Numbered from the stretch's first letter, positions 1-9,763 are shown. The stretch: 64,000 nucleotides of DNA from Nitrospina sp. LS_NOB (GCA_001542995.1 LFLA01000016.1:1-64000), one strand, 5' to 3'. Notes: generated from the sequence alone by a model not told the origin. Made by a program: numbers and translations.

Positions 1-141
1 GGCTCTGCCAAAAGTTACCGCCTGGGGATGAGATGGGAGCTTGATGCGTTGTTTGACCTGAACCTGACCGGTGAGCGTAGAGAGAGTAACAGCAGCACCA
101 CTGACCACGCCATCATGCTGAAAGGCGATATCCGGTTTTAA
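1..141 (+). CDS. Outer-membrane beta-barrel protein, C-terminal end (partial)
   Basis: An open frame runs from base 1 to the TAA at 139-141, giving 46 C-terminal residues of a gene that begins before the window. The residues alternate polar and hydrophobic in strand-sized blocks (YRLGMRWEL, FDLNLTGERRE, HAIMLKGDIRF), and the protein ends in Phe. A terminal aromatic residue on a last amphipathic strand is the usual BAM-recognised signature of outer-membrane beta-barrels. The barrel family (porin, autotransporter-like or other) cannot be told from this piece. It shows that the cell has an outer membrane. Confidence 0.6.
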   Translation, partial: GSAKSYRLGMRWELDALFDLNLTGERRESNSSTTDHAIMLKGDIRF

Positions 142-662
142 ACCGCTGGTCATTGAAGTGGTGCGGCTAAGGGATGCTTCGACAGGCTCAGCATGACAAA
201 CCGGCGTTTCCTGTCATTCTGAATACTTCGACTTCGCTCAGCACAGGCTCCGTGAAGAATCTCGCTTTTCTGTTTTATCAACTTATGCGAAGCTCTTTCT
301 CAAAGAGAGACCTTTGCATAACCTGAGATCCTTCGTCGCCTTCGGCTCCTCAAGGATGACAAAATGGCCCGGTATTGCCATAGTGAAGAATCCCCAGGTT
401 AGTGCAAGGCGAGATTACCCCTTCGGGGCAAGAAGGCAAAGGTCGAGTATCACTAGCTCAGCATGACCCCGAGAGAAAAACCAAAACCTGGATTGCCGCG
501 TCGGCTAAAGCCTCCTCGCAAAGACGGCAACCCCAAATCTCCCAAGCCTGTGCAACGGTCTTGCGCGGCTAAAGCCGCGCTTCCGGCAACCCTGTCCACT
601 TCTGGGGGTAGGTTCATTCCTCATGCGCACTTAGCGGATGACCTTGCAGGCAATGTGTCCCG
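142..662. repeat. Repeat-rich intergenic region with hairpins
   Basis: No convincing gene is seen. The stretch holds scattered short repeats of the type GCTTCGACAGGCTCAGCATGAC, CTGTCATTCTGA...GAAGAATCTCGC and GATCCTTCGTCGCCTTCGG, which read like the remnants of dispersed repeats. Two hairpins stand out: CCCC-TTCG-GGGC near 418-429, and a perfect 8-bp stem GCGCGGCT/AGCCGCGC at 563-580. A piece near 494-535 (GATTGCCGCGTCGGCTAAAGCCTCC) resembles the repeat at 51856-51880 (GGATTGCTTCGTCGCTATTGAC...). An open frame at 463-852 is rich in Pro and Lys, is built on these repeats and is not called. Confidence 0.5.
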
Positions 663-668
663 CTCTTG

Positions 669-845
669 TCAACCATCCCTCTCCACTATCACAAGCCCCT
701 GTTTTTCAGCCTCGTTAGCCCTTTTAATTAAAGGTTTTGCGGATTTTATTGCGGCCCGGATAATGCCGGTATCCCCCGGTAAATCAATTATTGACAGGGT
801 AGGGCAGACTGATATAATCCCGGCTCCAGTGGTTTGCTTCCCCAA
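669..845 (-). other. Possible small ORF or gene fragment (58 codons), unrecognised
   Basis: On the minus strand an open frame from a TTG at 845-843 to a TGA ending at 669 would encode 58 residues, with protein-like stretches such as SIIDLPGDTGIIRAAIK and a helical EAEKQGLVIVERDG end. I do not recognise the family. No ATG and no clear ribosome binding site precede it, and an in-frame TAA lies just upstream. It overlaps, on the opposite strand, the strong promoter-like sequence for nuo. It may be a fossil or chance. Confidence 0.15.
791..818 (+). promoter_or_regulatory. Sigma70-type promoter of the nuo operon
   Basis: TTGACA at 791-796 and TATAAT at 813-818 are both perfect consensus hexamers separated by 16 bp. 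Transcription would start near 825, leaving a leader of about 147 nt before nuoA. It is the only strong promoter match ahead of nuoA. The 16-bp spacer is one short of the optimum. Confidence 0.65.
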
Positions 846-971
846 TCTTTAAGGGCAGTGCTAACATATTATTGTTAAACGGGATTTCTGTTTTCCCGGC
901 AAGTGTTCCAGTTCACCATTAATAGAGGAACGGCCCTGGTTTTTTGGTCGGGGCCAATATTGAGGTACTTA

Positions 972-1315
972 ATGACCGAGTATTTCTACATTTCGTTATT
1001 CGCGGTGGTCGCCATTGTAGTGGTGGGAGCCTTGCTGGCATTGTCTACGGTGCTGGGTCCGCGCAATCCCAGCCCGCAAAAAATGCTTCCCTATGAGTGT
1101 GGTATAATCCCGACCGAAGAGGCCAAAGGCCGTTATCCAGTGCGGTTTGCCACCATCGCCATGTTTTTCATCATCTTTGATGTGGAAGTGGTGTTTATGT
1201 ATCCATGGGCGGTAGCTCTGGGCGAACTCAAACTGTTCGGATTGGTGGAAATGGCCATTTTCATAATCATTCTAGGAATCGCATACGTCTATATTTGGGG
1301 ACGAGGAGGTTTGGA

Positions 1316-1325
<10 letters not shown>
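972..1325 (+). CDS. nuoA: NADH-quinone oxidoreductase subunit A
   Basis: Membrane subunit of complex I (proton-pumping NADH:quinone oxidoreductase), close to the quinone site. The 117-residue product has three hydrophobic segments (about 5-27, 60-80 and 88-110) and the conserved loop with YECG, then [22 protein letters not shown], the family signature containing the essential acidic residues. The frame is open further upstream to 903, but the ATG at 972 gives the family-length N-terminus beginning MTEYFYI. It is the first gene of a 13-gene nuo operon and its last 10 bases overlap nuoB. Confidence 0.95.
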
Positions 1326-1896
<571 letters not shown>

Positions 1897-1900
<4 letters not shown>

Positions 1901-2427
1901 CGAGTGAGGAAATCGTCGAGAAAGTGAAAGCCGGCCTTGCCGATGCCATCCAGGATGCTGTCCTGCCTCAGGGCGATGCGGTGATATTTGTGGCTCCCGA
2001 CTGCCTGCAAAAGGTGGCGGCTTTCCTCAAGGACGACCCGTCCCTGAAATTCGATTACCTTTCTGACATTCGCGGGGTGGATTATCTCAATGAAGAACGT
2101 GATCCTCGCTTCGAAGCGGTTTACCAACTTTATTCCATCGACCATCAGCATTCCATTCGTGTCCGTGTTGGCATAGATGAAGAGAACCCTTCTGTGCCCA
2201 CCGTTTCAGAATTGTGGAAGGGAGCGTTATACCCAGAGCAGGAACTGTTCGATATGTTTGGAATCCACATCGAAGGGCATCCTAAAAATGAACGGCTGAT
2301 CATGCCGAAAGAGTGGGTCGGCCACCCGCTTAGAAAAGATTATCCGTTGACCACAGAGACCGTCACTTTCTCGTATAACCGGGATTTTAAAAGTGAACTG
2401 GTCAAATCGAAACCACCGACTCGTTAG
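1897..2427 (+). CDS. nuoC: NADH-quinone oxidoreductase subunit C
   Basis: The 30-kDa-type subunit of the complex I connecting module. It binds NuoD and carries no cofactor. The 176 residues include the family signature [18 protein letters not shown] (about 110-127) followed by [18 protein letters not shown], the typical end of this subunit. It is a separate gene and not fused to nuoD. The ATG overlaps the nuoB stop by four bases (ATGA), implying translational coupling. nuoD follows after 8 bases. Confidence 0.95.
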
Positions 2428-2435
2428 GACGACCC

Positions 2436-3635
2436 GTGAGCGTAACTGAACAAGGACTGCTGGAGCGCGATAAAGATACAATGACCCTGAACATGGGTCC
2501 CCAGCACCCGAGCACCCACGGGGTCTTCCGCGTCATCCTTGAAATGGATGGTGAGGTGGTAAAGACTGCCGAGCCGGAAATCGGTTATCTGCACACGGGC
2601 ATCGAAAAAAACTGCGAAAATAAAAGATACGTTCACGTCATCCCAATGACCGACCGATTGGACTACCTCAATCCGCCGGGAAACAATCTGGCCTTCTGCT
2701 TGTCGACGGAAAAACTATTGGGCATTGAGATCCCCGAACGGGCCAACGCACTAAGGGTCATCATGTGCGAGTTGTCCCGCATCGCCAGCCATCTGGTTTG
2801 GCTGGGTACGCATGCTCTGGATATTGGCGCCATGACAGTTTTCCTCTATTGCTGGCGCGAGCGCGAGATGATCCTCGATCTGAATGAAGAGGTTTCCGGC
2901 GTACGCATGATGACCAGTTATATTCGTGTTGGTGGTGTGGCGAAAGATGCGACCCGACCCTGGCTGGACGGCATCCGCGATTTCCTCGATTATTTCCCCG
3001 CCAAGGTGGATGAGTATGAAAGGTTGCTGACGAGAAACCCGATCTGGCTGGATCGAACCGAGGGTATCGGTGTGTTCACCCGGGAAGAAGCGATCAACTG
3101 GAGTTTAAGCGGGCCGGCATTGAGGGCCTCCGGAGTGAACTGGGATATTCGCAAATCCCAACCCTACAGCGGTTACGATAATTATAGTTTCGATGTCCCC
3201 ATACAGACCAACGGGGATATTTATGATCGCTACCGCGTGCGGGTTGAAGAAATGCGGCAGAGCCGGGCCATCATCAAGCAAGCTATGGAAAGACTGCCGG
3301 GCGGTGATTATAAAACGCCGGACAACAAAGTTTCTCTACCTGCCCGGGAAACCTTGCACACCAGTATGGAAGCATTGATCCATCATTTTAAGCTGGTGTC
3401 CGAGGGAATCAGCGTCCCGAAAGGCGAAACCTATGTGCCCATCGAAGGAGCAAGAGGTGAGGTGGGGTTTTATATCGTCAGTGACGGTACCAATGTTCCT
3501 TACCGGGTCAAGCTGCGGGCGCCTTCGTTCATGGCCATACCCGGCATGTGCAAAGCGATGGAAGGTTGTTATATCGCCGATGTGGTGGGCATCATTGGCA
3601 GCATCGATATTGTTATGGGTGAAGTTGACCGCTAG
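2436..3635 (+). CDS. nuoD: NADH-quinone oxidoreductase subunit D
   Basis: The 49-kDa-type subunit that forms the quinone pocket with NuoB. The 399-residue product begins at a GTG (2436) and carries MGPQHPSTHG near residues 21-30, with the quinone-binding His, and ends with the family C-terminus IVMGEVDR. The related hydrogenase large-subunit fold lacks the Ni-Fe cysteines, as expected. The TAG stop is followed directly by a two-copy dispersed repeat (3636-3886). This breaks an operon whose genes otherwise overlap or nearly touch. Confidence 0.96.
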   Translation: MSVTEQGLLERDKDTMTLNMGPQHPSTHGVFRVILEMDGEVVKTAEPEIGYLHTGIEKNCENKRYVHVIPMTDRLDYLNPPGNNLAFCLSTEKLLGIEIPERANALRVIMCELSRIASHLVWLGTHALDIGAMTVFLYCWREREMILDLNEEVSGVRMMTSYIRVGGVAKDATRPWLDGIRDFLDYFPAKVDEYERLLTRNPIWLDRTEGIGVFTREEAINWSLSGPALRASGVNWDIRKSQPYSGYDNYSFDVPIQTNGDIYDRYRVRVEEMRQSRAIIKQAMERLPGGDYKTPDNKVSLPARETLHTSMEALIHHFKLVSEGISVPKGETYVPIEGARGEVGFYIVSDGTNVPYRVKLRAPSFMAIPGMCKAMEGCYIADVVGIIGSIDIVMGEVDR

Positions 3636-3886
3636 CCACTAGGCGTGGGGCCAGCATGCGATAGCTTTATCGGGCTGGAAAAAGTTTATCTCGGCTTAAA
3701 AAATGCTTTGCTCATTGCTTCCCCTGTTAAGGGGCACTAGGCGTGGGGCCAGCATGCAATAGTTTTATTGGGCTGGCAAAAGTTTATCTCAGCTTTAAAA
3801 GGCTTTGCTCATTCAATGGCTCATTGAGCCGAGAGAATGTTTGTTCGCAGGGTAAGGATATTGCACTTGCCAGCGGAGGTTCTCCG
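3636..3886. repeat. Dispersed CACTAGGCGTGGGG repeat, tandem pair, inside nuo operon
   Basis: Two direct copies of a roughly 80-100 bp unit start at 3636 and 3735. Both begin CACTAGGCGTGGGGCCAGCATGC, continue through ATAG-TTTAT and GGGCTGG, and end with TTTATCTCGGCT or TTTATCTCAGCT and GCTTTGCTCATT. The second copy runs into a separate module, TTGCCAGCGGAGGTTCTCCG (3867-3886), that also occurs at 14185 and, with one change, at 15185. Nothing in it looks coding. It separates nuoD from nuoE by 277 bases; the nuoE ribosome binding site lies beyond it. Confidence 0.85.
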
Positions 3887-3912
3887 TAGAATTTTATAGG
3901 GAAACTTTTTTA

Positions 3913-4389
3913 ATGTCTGGATTCACGTTTTCTGAAAAGCAGGAAAAGGAAATTACGGGTATTTTATCCAAATATCCTTTTAAGAAGTCGGCGATGTTGC
4001 CTTTGCTGACTCTGGTCCAGCGGGCTGAGAGAGCGATCTCGCCGGAGGCCATGGTGGCGATCAGTGAAAAGCTGGATTGCTCGCCGGCCTATGTGCAGTC
4101 GGTCATGTCGTTTTACACGATGTATCACGCCGAGAAGGTCGGGAAATACATGATTCTTTTCTGCATCAACATCAGTTGCCAGTTGAACGGTTGCGACAAA
4201 CTGCTTGAGCACACGGCCAAGAAACTTAATATCAAGGTGGGCGAAACCACATCGGATGAAAAGTTCACCCTGCATCGAGAAGAATGCCTGGCAGATTGTA
4301 CGAACGCGCCGATGATGCGGATCAACGACACTTATTATGGGGATTTGACCGAGCAGCGCATCGACCAAATTCTCGATTCTTTGGACTGA
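3913..4389 (+). CDS. nuoE: NADH-quinone oxidoreductase subunit E
   Basis: The 24-kDa-type subunit of the NADH dehydrogenase module, with one 2Fe-2S cluster (N1a) and a thioredoxin-like fold. The 158 residues show an N-terminal helical region, then the four ligands as C-x4-C (CINISC, about residue 84) and C-x3-C (CLADC). An extra Cys follows the first pair (QLNGC). The start ATG follows AGGGAAA at suitable distance, downstream of the repeat insertion. nuoF follows after two bases. Confidence 0.95.
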   Translation: MSGFTFSEKQEKEITGILSKYPFKKSAMLPLLTLVQRAERAISPEAMVAISEKLDCSPAYVQSVMSFYTMYHAEKVGKYMILFCINISCQLNGCDKLLEHTAKKLNIKVGETTSDEKFTLHREECLADCTNAPMMRINDTYYGDLTEQRIDQILDSLD

Positions 4390-4391
4390 CG

Positions 4392-5648
4392 ATGACACAG
4401 ATTCTTTTTAAAAATATAAATATGAAAGACCTTCATACTATGAAGGTCTACGAAGAGCAGGGTGGTTACCAGGCCTTAAAGAAAGCCTTCGCCCAGAAAC
4501 CGGAAGAGATTGTTGAGGCGGTCAAAGCTTCTGGGTTGCGTGGGCGCGGCGGTGCGGGTTTCCCGACAGGATTAAAATGGAGTTTTCTCGCCAAGGATGT
4601 GTTTCCCCGTTATCTCTGTTGCAACGCCGATGAGTCGGAACCGGGAACCTGTAAAGACCGGGAACTCATGCTTAAAAATCCGCATAGTTTAATTGAGGGC
4701 ATGATCCTCTGCTCCTATGCCTGCCGGGTCGAAATTGGATACATTTATATGCGTGGGGAATTCCATGATTTGATCTTCAACATGGGAAAAGCCATAGAAG
4801 ACGCTTACGCCAAAGGGTATTTGGGTAAAAATATTCAAGGAACCGGGTTCAATTTAGATATTTATACCCATCTTGGTGCCGGGGCCTATATCTGTGGTGA
4901 GGAATCGGCCCTCCTGAATTCCCTTGAAGGAGAGCGCGGTGAACCGAGAATGAAACCTCCTTTTCCAGCTGTAGAAGGTTTGTATGCCAAGCCAACAGTT
5001 ATCAACAATGTCGAAACCCTGTGCGTGATTCCTTATATTGTCAACGAAGGCGCTGAAAAATATGCCTCAATGGGAACTGAAAAAAGCAAGGGCACCAAGT
5101 TGGTCAGTGTTTCCGGACATGTGAAAAAACCCGGAAACTATGAAGTGGTGCTGGGCACTCCGATCAGGGAAATCATTTATGATCTTGCTGGCGGAATCCG
5201 CGATGATAACAATCTGAAAGCATTTATACCCGGCGGCTCATCGGTCCCCATGCTTCCTGCCGACCAGGTAGACGTCTTATACGATTATGAATCATTGGCG
5301 GCGGCAGGCACCATGCTGGGTTCAGGTGCTATGATCGTTATTGATGATACCGTCAATATTGTCGAATCCACGTTGCGGTTGATCAGTTTTTATATGCATG
5401 AGTCGTGTGGCAAATGTACCCCATGTCGGGAAGGCACCCGCTGGCTCTACCAGATCGTTGAAAAGATCATGCAGAACAAAGGACAACTGGATTACATCGA
5501 AAAGATGGAAGATATTTGCGACAACATGAACATGAAAGCGTTTTGTCCGCTTGCCGATGCTTGTGTCTCTCCTGTTGTGAGTAGCATCAAATATTTCCGC
5601 TCTGATTATGAAGCATATTTTAAGAACACACCGGTAGGTTCGGTTTGA
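4392..5648 (+). CDS. nuoF: NADH-quinone oxidoreductase subunit F
   Basis: The 51-kDa-type subunit that binds NADH and FMN and carries a 4Fe-4S cluster (N3). The 418 residues include the Gly-rich nucleotide loop GLRGRGGAGFPTG (about 48-60), the FMN region CNADESEPGTCKDR, GAGAYICGEESALLNS, and the cluster motif ESCGKCTPCREG with the fourth ligand in AFCPLADA. The frame is open upstream into nuoE, but the ATG at 4392 gives family length. It pairs with nuoE and nuoG as the electron-input module. Confidence 0.96.
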   Translation: MTQILFKNINMKDLHTMKVYEEQGGYQALKKAFAQKPEEIVEAVKASGLRGRGGAGFPTGLKWSFLAKDVFPRYLCCNADESEPGTCKDRELMLKNPHSLIEGMILCSYACRVEIGYIYMRGEFHDLIFNMGKAIEDAYAKGYLGKNIQGTGFNLDIYTHLGAGAYICGEESALLNSLEGERGEPRMKPPFPAVEGLYAKPTVINNVETLCVIPYIVNEGAEKYASMGTEKSKGTKLVSVSGHVKKPGNYEVVLGTPIREIIYDLAGGIRDDNNLKAFIPGGSSVPMLPADQVDVLYDYESLAAAGTMLGSGAMIVIDDTVNIVESTLRLISFYMHESCGKCTPCREGTRWLYQIVEKIMQNKGQLDYIEKMEDICDNMNMKAFCPLADACVSPVVSSIKYFRSDYEAYFKNTPVGSV

Positions 5649-5655
5649 GGCAATT

Positions 5656-8157
5656 ATGTCTGACAATGAAGTAACATTAACGATTGATGGGAAATCGGTG
5701 ACGGTTCCCAAGGGCACCAAGGTGGTGGATGCGGCCAGAGAGGTTGATGTAGACATCCCTGTTTTCTGCTATCACGAGAAGATCGGCGCGCTCGGCTGTT
5801 GTCGGATGTGTCTGGTGGAAGTCGAGAAGATGCCAAAACTGATGACCGCCTGTACGATGGATGTCATGCCTGATATGGTGGTCAAGACCACCACCGACAA
5901 GGTGGAAAAAGCACAGAAAGGCGTTCTGGAGTTTACGTTGCTCAACCATCCCCTCGATTGCCCGGTTTGTGATAAGGGCGGCGAGTGTCCTTTGCAGGAC
6001 AACACCTTCAAGTACGGTCCGCCGGATACCCGCATGGAGTTTCACCGGGCTAACAACGCCAAGGCGACTCCGCTTAGCCCGGTTATTACTATCGACCGGG
6101 AGCGTTGTATTGCCTGCCAGCGGTGCACCGCTTATAGCGAGCGAATTGAACAAGACCAGGGACTGGTCATGCTGAACCGTGGTTTTTATAACGAGGTCGG
6201 CACATTTAATAATGAACCTTACAACAACCGCTTCTCTGGGAATGTCATAGATATTTGCCCGGTCGGTGCATTGACCAATACGGACTTTCGTTTTAAAGCC
6301 AGGACTTGGGATTTGACCAACACGGAAACGCTTTGTGCACATTGTGGCTGTAACTGCAATATCACGATGGGCACCAGGCTGAATGAACTCATGCGTATTG
6401 AGGCGCGTCCCAATGACGCAGTGGATGATGGCTGGATTTGCGATAAGGGCCGATGGGGTCACCAGTTTGTGCACAGTAAAAATAAAATCATCACTGCCAG
6501 GGAAAACAGTGTGGGCGGTGGCAAGCCGACTTCCTTTCCGGTTTTTCCTCATGATTGTACCATTCAGGATGCGGCGGGAAAGGTGGCCGAAGCATTTAAA
6601 AAGATCGCCGAAGAACACGGACCCGAAAGCGTTGGGTTCATCGGGTCTCCTTACACCACCAATGAGGAAAATTATCTTTACCAGAAATTATTCCGCCAGA
6701 GCCTGGGGTCAAACAATATAGATCATAAGTCTTATCAGGATACACCGGGTCTTCCGGTCGACCATTACGGGGTCGAGCAGATTGAAACCGCCAACGTGGT
6801 GTTGTTGATCGCCAGCGACCCGACGGAAGAATTGCCTGTTCTCGATTTGCGCATCAAAAAAGCAGTGACCAATTGTGGTACGCGGCTGGTGAGTTTGAAT
6901 GATCAAACAATTGCGTTGGATAAATACTCTTCTCAGTCGGTGCAATACAGGGTGGGTTCTGAAGCTTTGGCCATCGATGCTTTGGCCAATGGCCTGGCTC
7001 GGGAGTTGGGAGAACCTGCGCCAGCTAAAGATGCTGGCCAAACTGGAATTTCTGCGGAAGACATGAATACCTTGGTCGAGACGGTGCGCTCCAGCATGAA
7101 AATCTGCGTGGTGTACAATCCATCGGCTCTTTCCGGAGACGCGGTTTCGCGGGTCAAGCGTTTACTGAAATTGATTGCCAAAGTCCCGACCATGGAATGT
7201 GGTGCCATTCCTGCGGCTCCAATGACCAATGCAGTAGGGGCCATGGATATGGGACTGCTTCCCGATTTTTATCCAGGCGGAGTGCCAGTGACCAACCAGG
7301 ACGAAATAAAAAAACAATGGGGAGAAAATGCCCCGACAACGAAGGGCCTTTCCGCATTGGAAATGATTGCTCGTGCCGAGGCGGGAGAATTGAAAGCTCT
7401 GTTGGTTCACCGTTCTAATCCAGTGATTGATTTTCCCGGAGGGTCACGGGTTGCGGATGCCTTGAGAAAGTTGGATCTTCTGGTGGTGCATGACATGCTG
7501 GAAACCGAAACGACTGAACTTGCGCATCTCGTTCTGCCTTCAAACGGTCCTGGTTATGATGAAGGCACCACCACTAATATTGGCGGCCGGGTACAAGCTA
7601 GAAAAAAAGCGTTGGAAACGGCCCAAGCTCCGGACTGGAAAATCATCAACCTGATGCTCAATGCTCTGGGAGATGAAACCGACTACCAAAAGGTTTTGGA
7701 TGTGACCGATGAGATTGCCCAAAAAGTTCCGGGCTATCAGGAGATCAGCAGAAAGTCGTTGGGCAAAGCCGGGTGTGACCGGGCGCCTGTCACTTCGGTC
7801 GATGAAACGGTTGCTGAACAGTCGGCTGGTTCAGGAAAAAACGGAAACCTCCGGCTTCGTGTGGCCACGTCCCTCTTTTCGCATGACAAAATTCTTGATG
7901 CCTCCTCAAGACTGGCGCATCACTTTTTGCCTTCCACCGCGCATTTGAATGAGAAAGACGCTAAGAAACTCGGTATTCGGGATGGCGACACGGTTCTGCT
8001 TTCCGCCCAAGATGTCACGCTGGAAGCCACTGCGAGTGTCAACAATCGTTGCCAATCCGGCGGTGTGGTGGTGCCCAGGGCTTCAGATTGGCAGGGAGTG
8101 AATGGCTTGACCGGCGCAGATGGCGGCCCGACATGGGTGGAAGTTAGAAAAGTTTAA
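5656..8157 (+). CDS. nuoG: NADH-quinone oxidoreductase subunit G
   Basis: The largest complex I subunit, 833 residues. The N-terminal ferredoxin domain (1-80) has 2Fe-2S ligands in CYHEKIGALGCCRMC. It is followed by the His-Cys motif HPLDCPVCDKGGECPLQD and a second ferredoxin domain with RCIACQRC and DICPVGAL. The molybdopterin-oxidoreductase-like domain begins with CAHCGCNC and a later WICDKGR, the C-x2-C-x3-C and distal Cys arrangement for the extra N7 cluster. The long C-terminal domain is expected to be non-catalytic. The start follows GAGGCAATT. Confidence 0.95.
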   Translation: MSDNEVTLTIDGKSVTVPKGTKVVDAAREVDVDIPVFCYHEKIGALGCCRMCLVEVEKMPKLMTACTMDVMPDMVVKTTTDKVEKAQKGVLEFTLLNHPLDCPVCDKGGECPLQDNTFKYGPPDTRMEFHRANNAKATPLSPVITIDRERCIACQRCTAYSERIEQDQGLVMLNRGFYNEVGTFNNEPYNNRFSGNVIDICPVGALTNTDFRFKARTWDLTNTETLCAHCGCNCNITMGTRLNELMRIEARPNDAVDDGWICDKGRWGHQFVHSKNKIITARENSVGGGKPTSFPVFPHDCTIQDAAGKVAEAFKKIAEEHGPESVGFIGSPYTTNEENYLYQKLFRQSLGSNNIDHKSYQDTPGLPVDHYGVEQIETANVVLLIASDPTEELPVLDLRIKKAVTNCGTRLVSLNDQTIALDKYSSQSVQYRVGSEALAIDALANGLARELGEPAPAKDAGQTGISAEDMNTLVETVRSSMKICVVYNPSALSGDAVSRVKRLLKLIAKVPTMECGAIPAAPMTNAVGAMDMGLLPDFYPGGVPVTNQDEIKKQWGENAPTTKGLSALEMIARAEAGELKALLVHRSNPVIDFPGGSRVADALRKLDLLVVHDMLETETTELAHLVLPSNGPGYDEGTTTNIGGRVQARKKALETAQAPDWKIINLMLNALGDETDYQKVLDVTDEIAQKVPGYQEISRKSLGKAGCDRAPVTSVDETVAEQSAGSGKNGNLRLRVATSLFSHDKILDASSRLAHHFLPSTAHLNEKDAKKLGIRDGDTVLLSAQDVTLEATASVNNRCQSGGVVVPRASDWQGVNGLTGADGGPTWVEVRKV

Positions 8158-8198
8158 ATTTATTGTAAAACGGTAATTATTTTTGGAGCGGTTGGAGT

Positions 8199-9251
8199 TT
8201 GGACTGGATCACTGAAATATTAAATGTGACCTGGAATTTCATTGTTCTGTTTCTGAACGAGAATATTCCCTTGGTCGTGGGCAGTGTCAAGGCCGTGATC
8301 ATTGCGGTAGCTATTATGTCTGTAGTCCCTGCATTAGTTTGGCTGGAACGACGTTTGATGGGCCGGTTTCAGGTGCGCCTGGGTCCGAATCGGGTCGGGC
8401 CTTTTGGCCTTGGCCAGCCGATGGCGGATACGGTGAAGTTGTTGTTCAAGGAATCCATCATTCAATCTTCGGCGGATAAGTTTTTGTTTCACCTCGCTCC
8501 GGCTGTGGTTGTGATCACTGCGATTGCTGCGTTTGCGGTGATTCCTTTTGGTGAGCCTTTCGAGGTGTTCGGCCAGACCATCGAAATGTGGGGAGCCAAT
8601 GTGAACAGCGGAATTTTGTTCGTGTTCGCGATTTCAGGCATGGGTATTTATGGAATGGTTCTTGCCGGATTGTCATCGAATAATAAATATTCGCTGATGG
8701 GCGGCCTGCGTTCTTCTGCCCAGATGATCAGTTATGAGTTGACGCTGGGGCTTTCGGCGTTGAGTATCATCCTGCTCACCGGTTCTCTGAGTCTGGTGGA
8801 TATGGTCCGGGCTCAGGAAACTTATCCATTTATTCTTGTTCAGCCGTTGGCGTTTTTATTGTTTTTTATTGCCGGTATTGCGGAGACCAACCGGGCTCCT
8901 TTTGACTTGCCTGAAGCCGAGCAGGAACTGGTGGCCGGTTTTCATACGGAATATACAGGCATGAAGTTTGCCATGTTCTTCATGGGCGAGTACATCAATA
9001 TGGTGACCATGAGCGCGTTGGTGACGCTTTTGTTTCTCGGTGGATGGAACGCTTATGGTCTGCCTGTTTGGCCGATTGTGTCGTTTGCCGTTAAAGTATT
9101 TTTTCTGCTGTGTGTGTTCATCTGGTTGCGGTCGACGTTTCCCCGTATTCGTTATGACCGGTTGATGACGTTTGGTTGGAAAATTTTACTGCCATTATGT
9201 TTGTTGAATCTTATGGTCACCAGCACGGTGAAGGTGATCTGGTTTCCCTGA
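8199..9251 (+). CDS. nuoH: NADH-quinone oxidoreductase subunit H
   Basis: Membrane subunit at the junction of the two arms, forming part of the quinone channel. The 350 residues carry about eight hydrophobic segments, the motif LERRLMGRFQVRLGPNRVGP near residue 50, and ETNRAPFDLPEAEQELVAGF with conserved acidic residues. The start is taken as TTG at 8199, with GGAG at 8185-8188 ten bases upstream. There is no ATG before the first membrane segment. A 41-base gap separates it from nuoG. Confidence 0.95.
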   Translation: MDWITEILNVTWNFIVLFLNENIPLVVGSVKAVIIAVAIMSVVPALVWLERRLMGRFQVRLGPNRVGPFGLGQPMADTVKLLFKESIIQSSADKFLFHLAPAVVVITAIAAFAVIPFGEPFEVFGQTIEMWGANVNSGILFVFAISGMGIYGMVLAGLSSNNKYSLMGGLRSSAQMISYELTLGLSALSIILLTGSLSLVDMVRAQETYPFILVQPLAFLLFFIAGIAETNRAPFDLPEAEQELVAGFHTEYTGMKFAMFFMGEYINMVTMSALVTLLFLGGWNAYGLPVWPIVSFAVKVFFLLCVFIWLRSTFPRIRYDRLMTFGWKILLPLCLLNLMVTSTVKVIWFP

Positions 9252-9262
9252 GGGGATGAGCT

Positions 9263-9757
9263 ATGTTGCAAGCAACTTTTGATGGGATAAAACATCTTTT
9301 GATCGGAATGGGGGTCACATTCCGGAATATGCTGACCACGCCGGTCACCATACAGTATCCCGAAATCAAGCGAACCATGCCCAAGCGTTTTCGGGGGAGA
9401 CATTTCCTGAGCCGCGATGAAGACGGGCTGGAAAAGTGTATAGGATGCTCTTTGTGCTCTATCAATTGCCCGGTGGGGTGTATTCATGTAGTTTCGGCGG
9501 AGAACGACCCGGATAATCCGGTTTCCAAGGGCGAGCGCTATGCAGAGGTTTATGAGATCAATCTTCTGCGTTGTATCTACTGCGGGTATTGTGAGGAGGC
9601 CTGTCCGGTAGATGCTGTGGTTTTGCGTGAGCATTATGAGCTGGCGGATTATGACCGCGATAATTATATTGCGGAGAAACAGGATCTATTGGTGTATCCG
9701 GAGCCGAACCAGTTCCGTGTCAACATTCTTGGCAATACGGAGCGTATCAAAAAATAA
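9263..9757 (+). CDS. nuoI: NADH-quinone oxidoreductase subunit I
   Basis: Peripheral-arm subunit with two 4Fe-4S clusters (N6a, N6b). The 164 residues carry two ferredoxin motifs, CIGCSLCSINCPVGCI (about 59-74) and CIYCGYCEEACPVDAV (about 100-115), the typical TYKY subunit arrangement. An amphipathic N-terminus probably rests on the membrane. The stop at 9757 is followed by a dispersed-repeat copy that separates it from nuoJ. Confidence 0.96.
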   Translation: MLQATFDGIKHLLIGMGVTFRNMLTTPVTIQYPEIKRTMPKRFRGRHFLSRDEDGLEKCIGCSLCSINCPVGCIHVVSAENDPDNPVSKGERYAEVYEINLLRCIYCGYCEEACPVDAVVLREHYELADYDRDNYIAEKQDLLVYPEPNQFRVNILGNTERIKK

Positions 9758-9763
9758 CCGCCG

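Noticed and set aside
463-852. 129-codon plus-strand ORF upstream of nuoA
   Set aside because: Its first half is built from dispersed repeats (GCTAAAGCC hairpins), composition is Pro/Lys/Arg-rich without domain signal, and its end overlaps the nuo promoter.
5677-6618. 313-codon antisense frame inside nuoG
   Set aside because: It lies wholly opposite a gene with complete complex I motifs, has a His/Arg-rich shadow composition, and shows no domain of its own.
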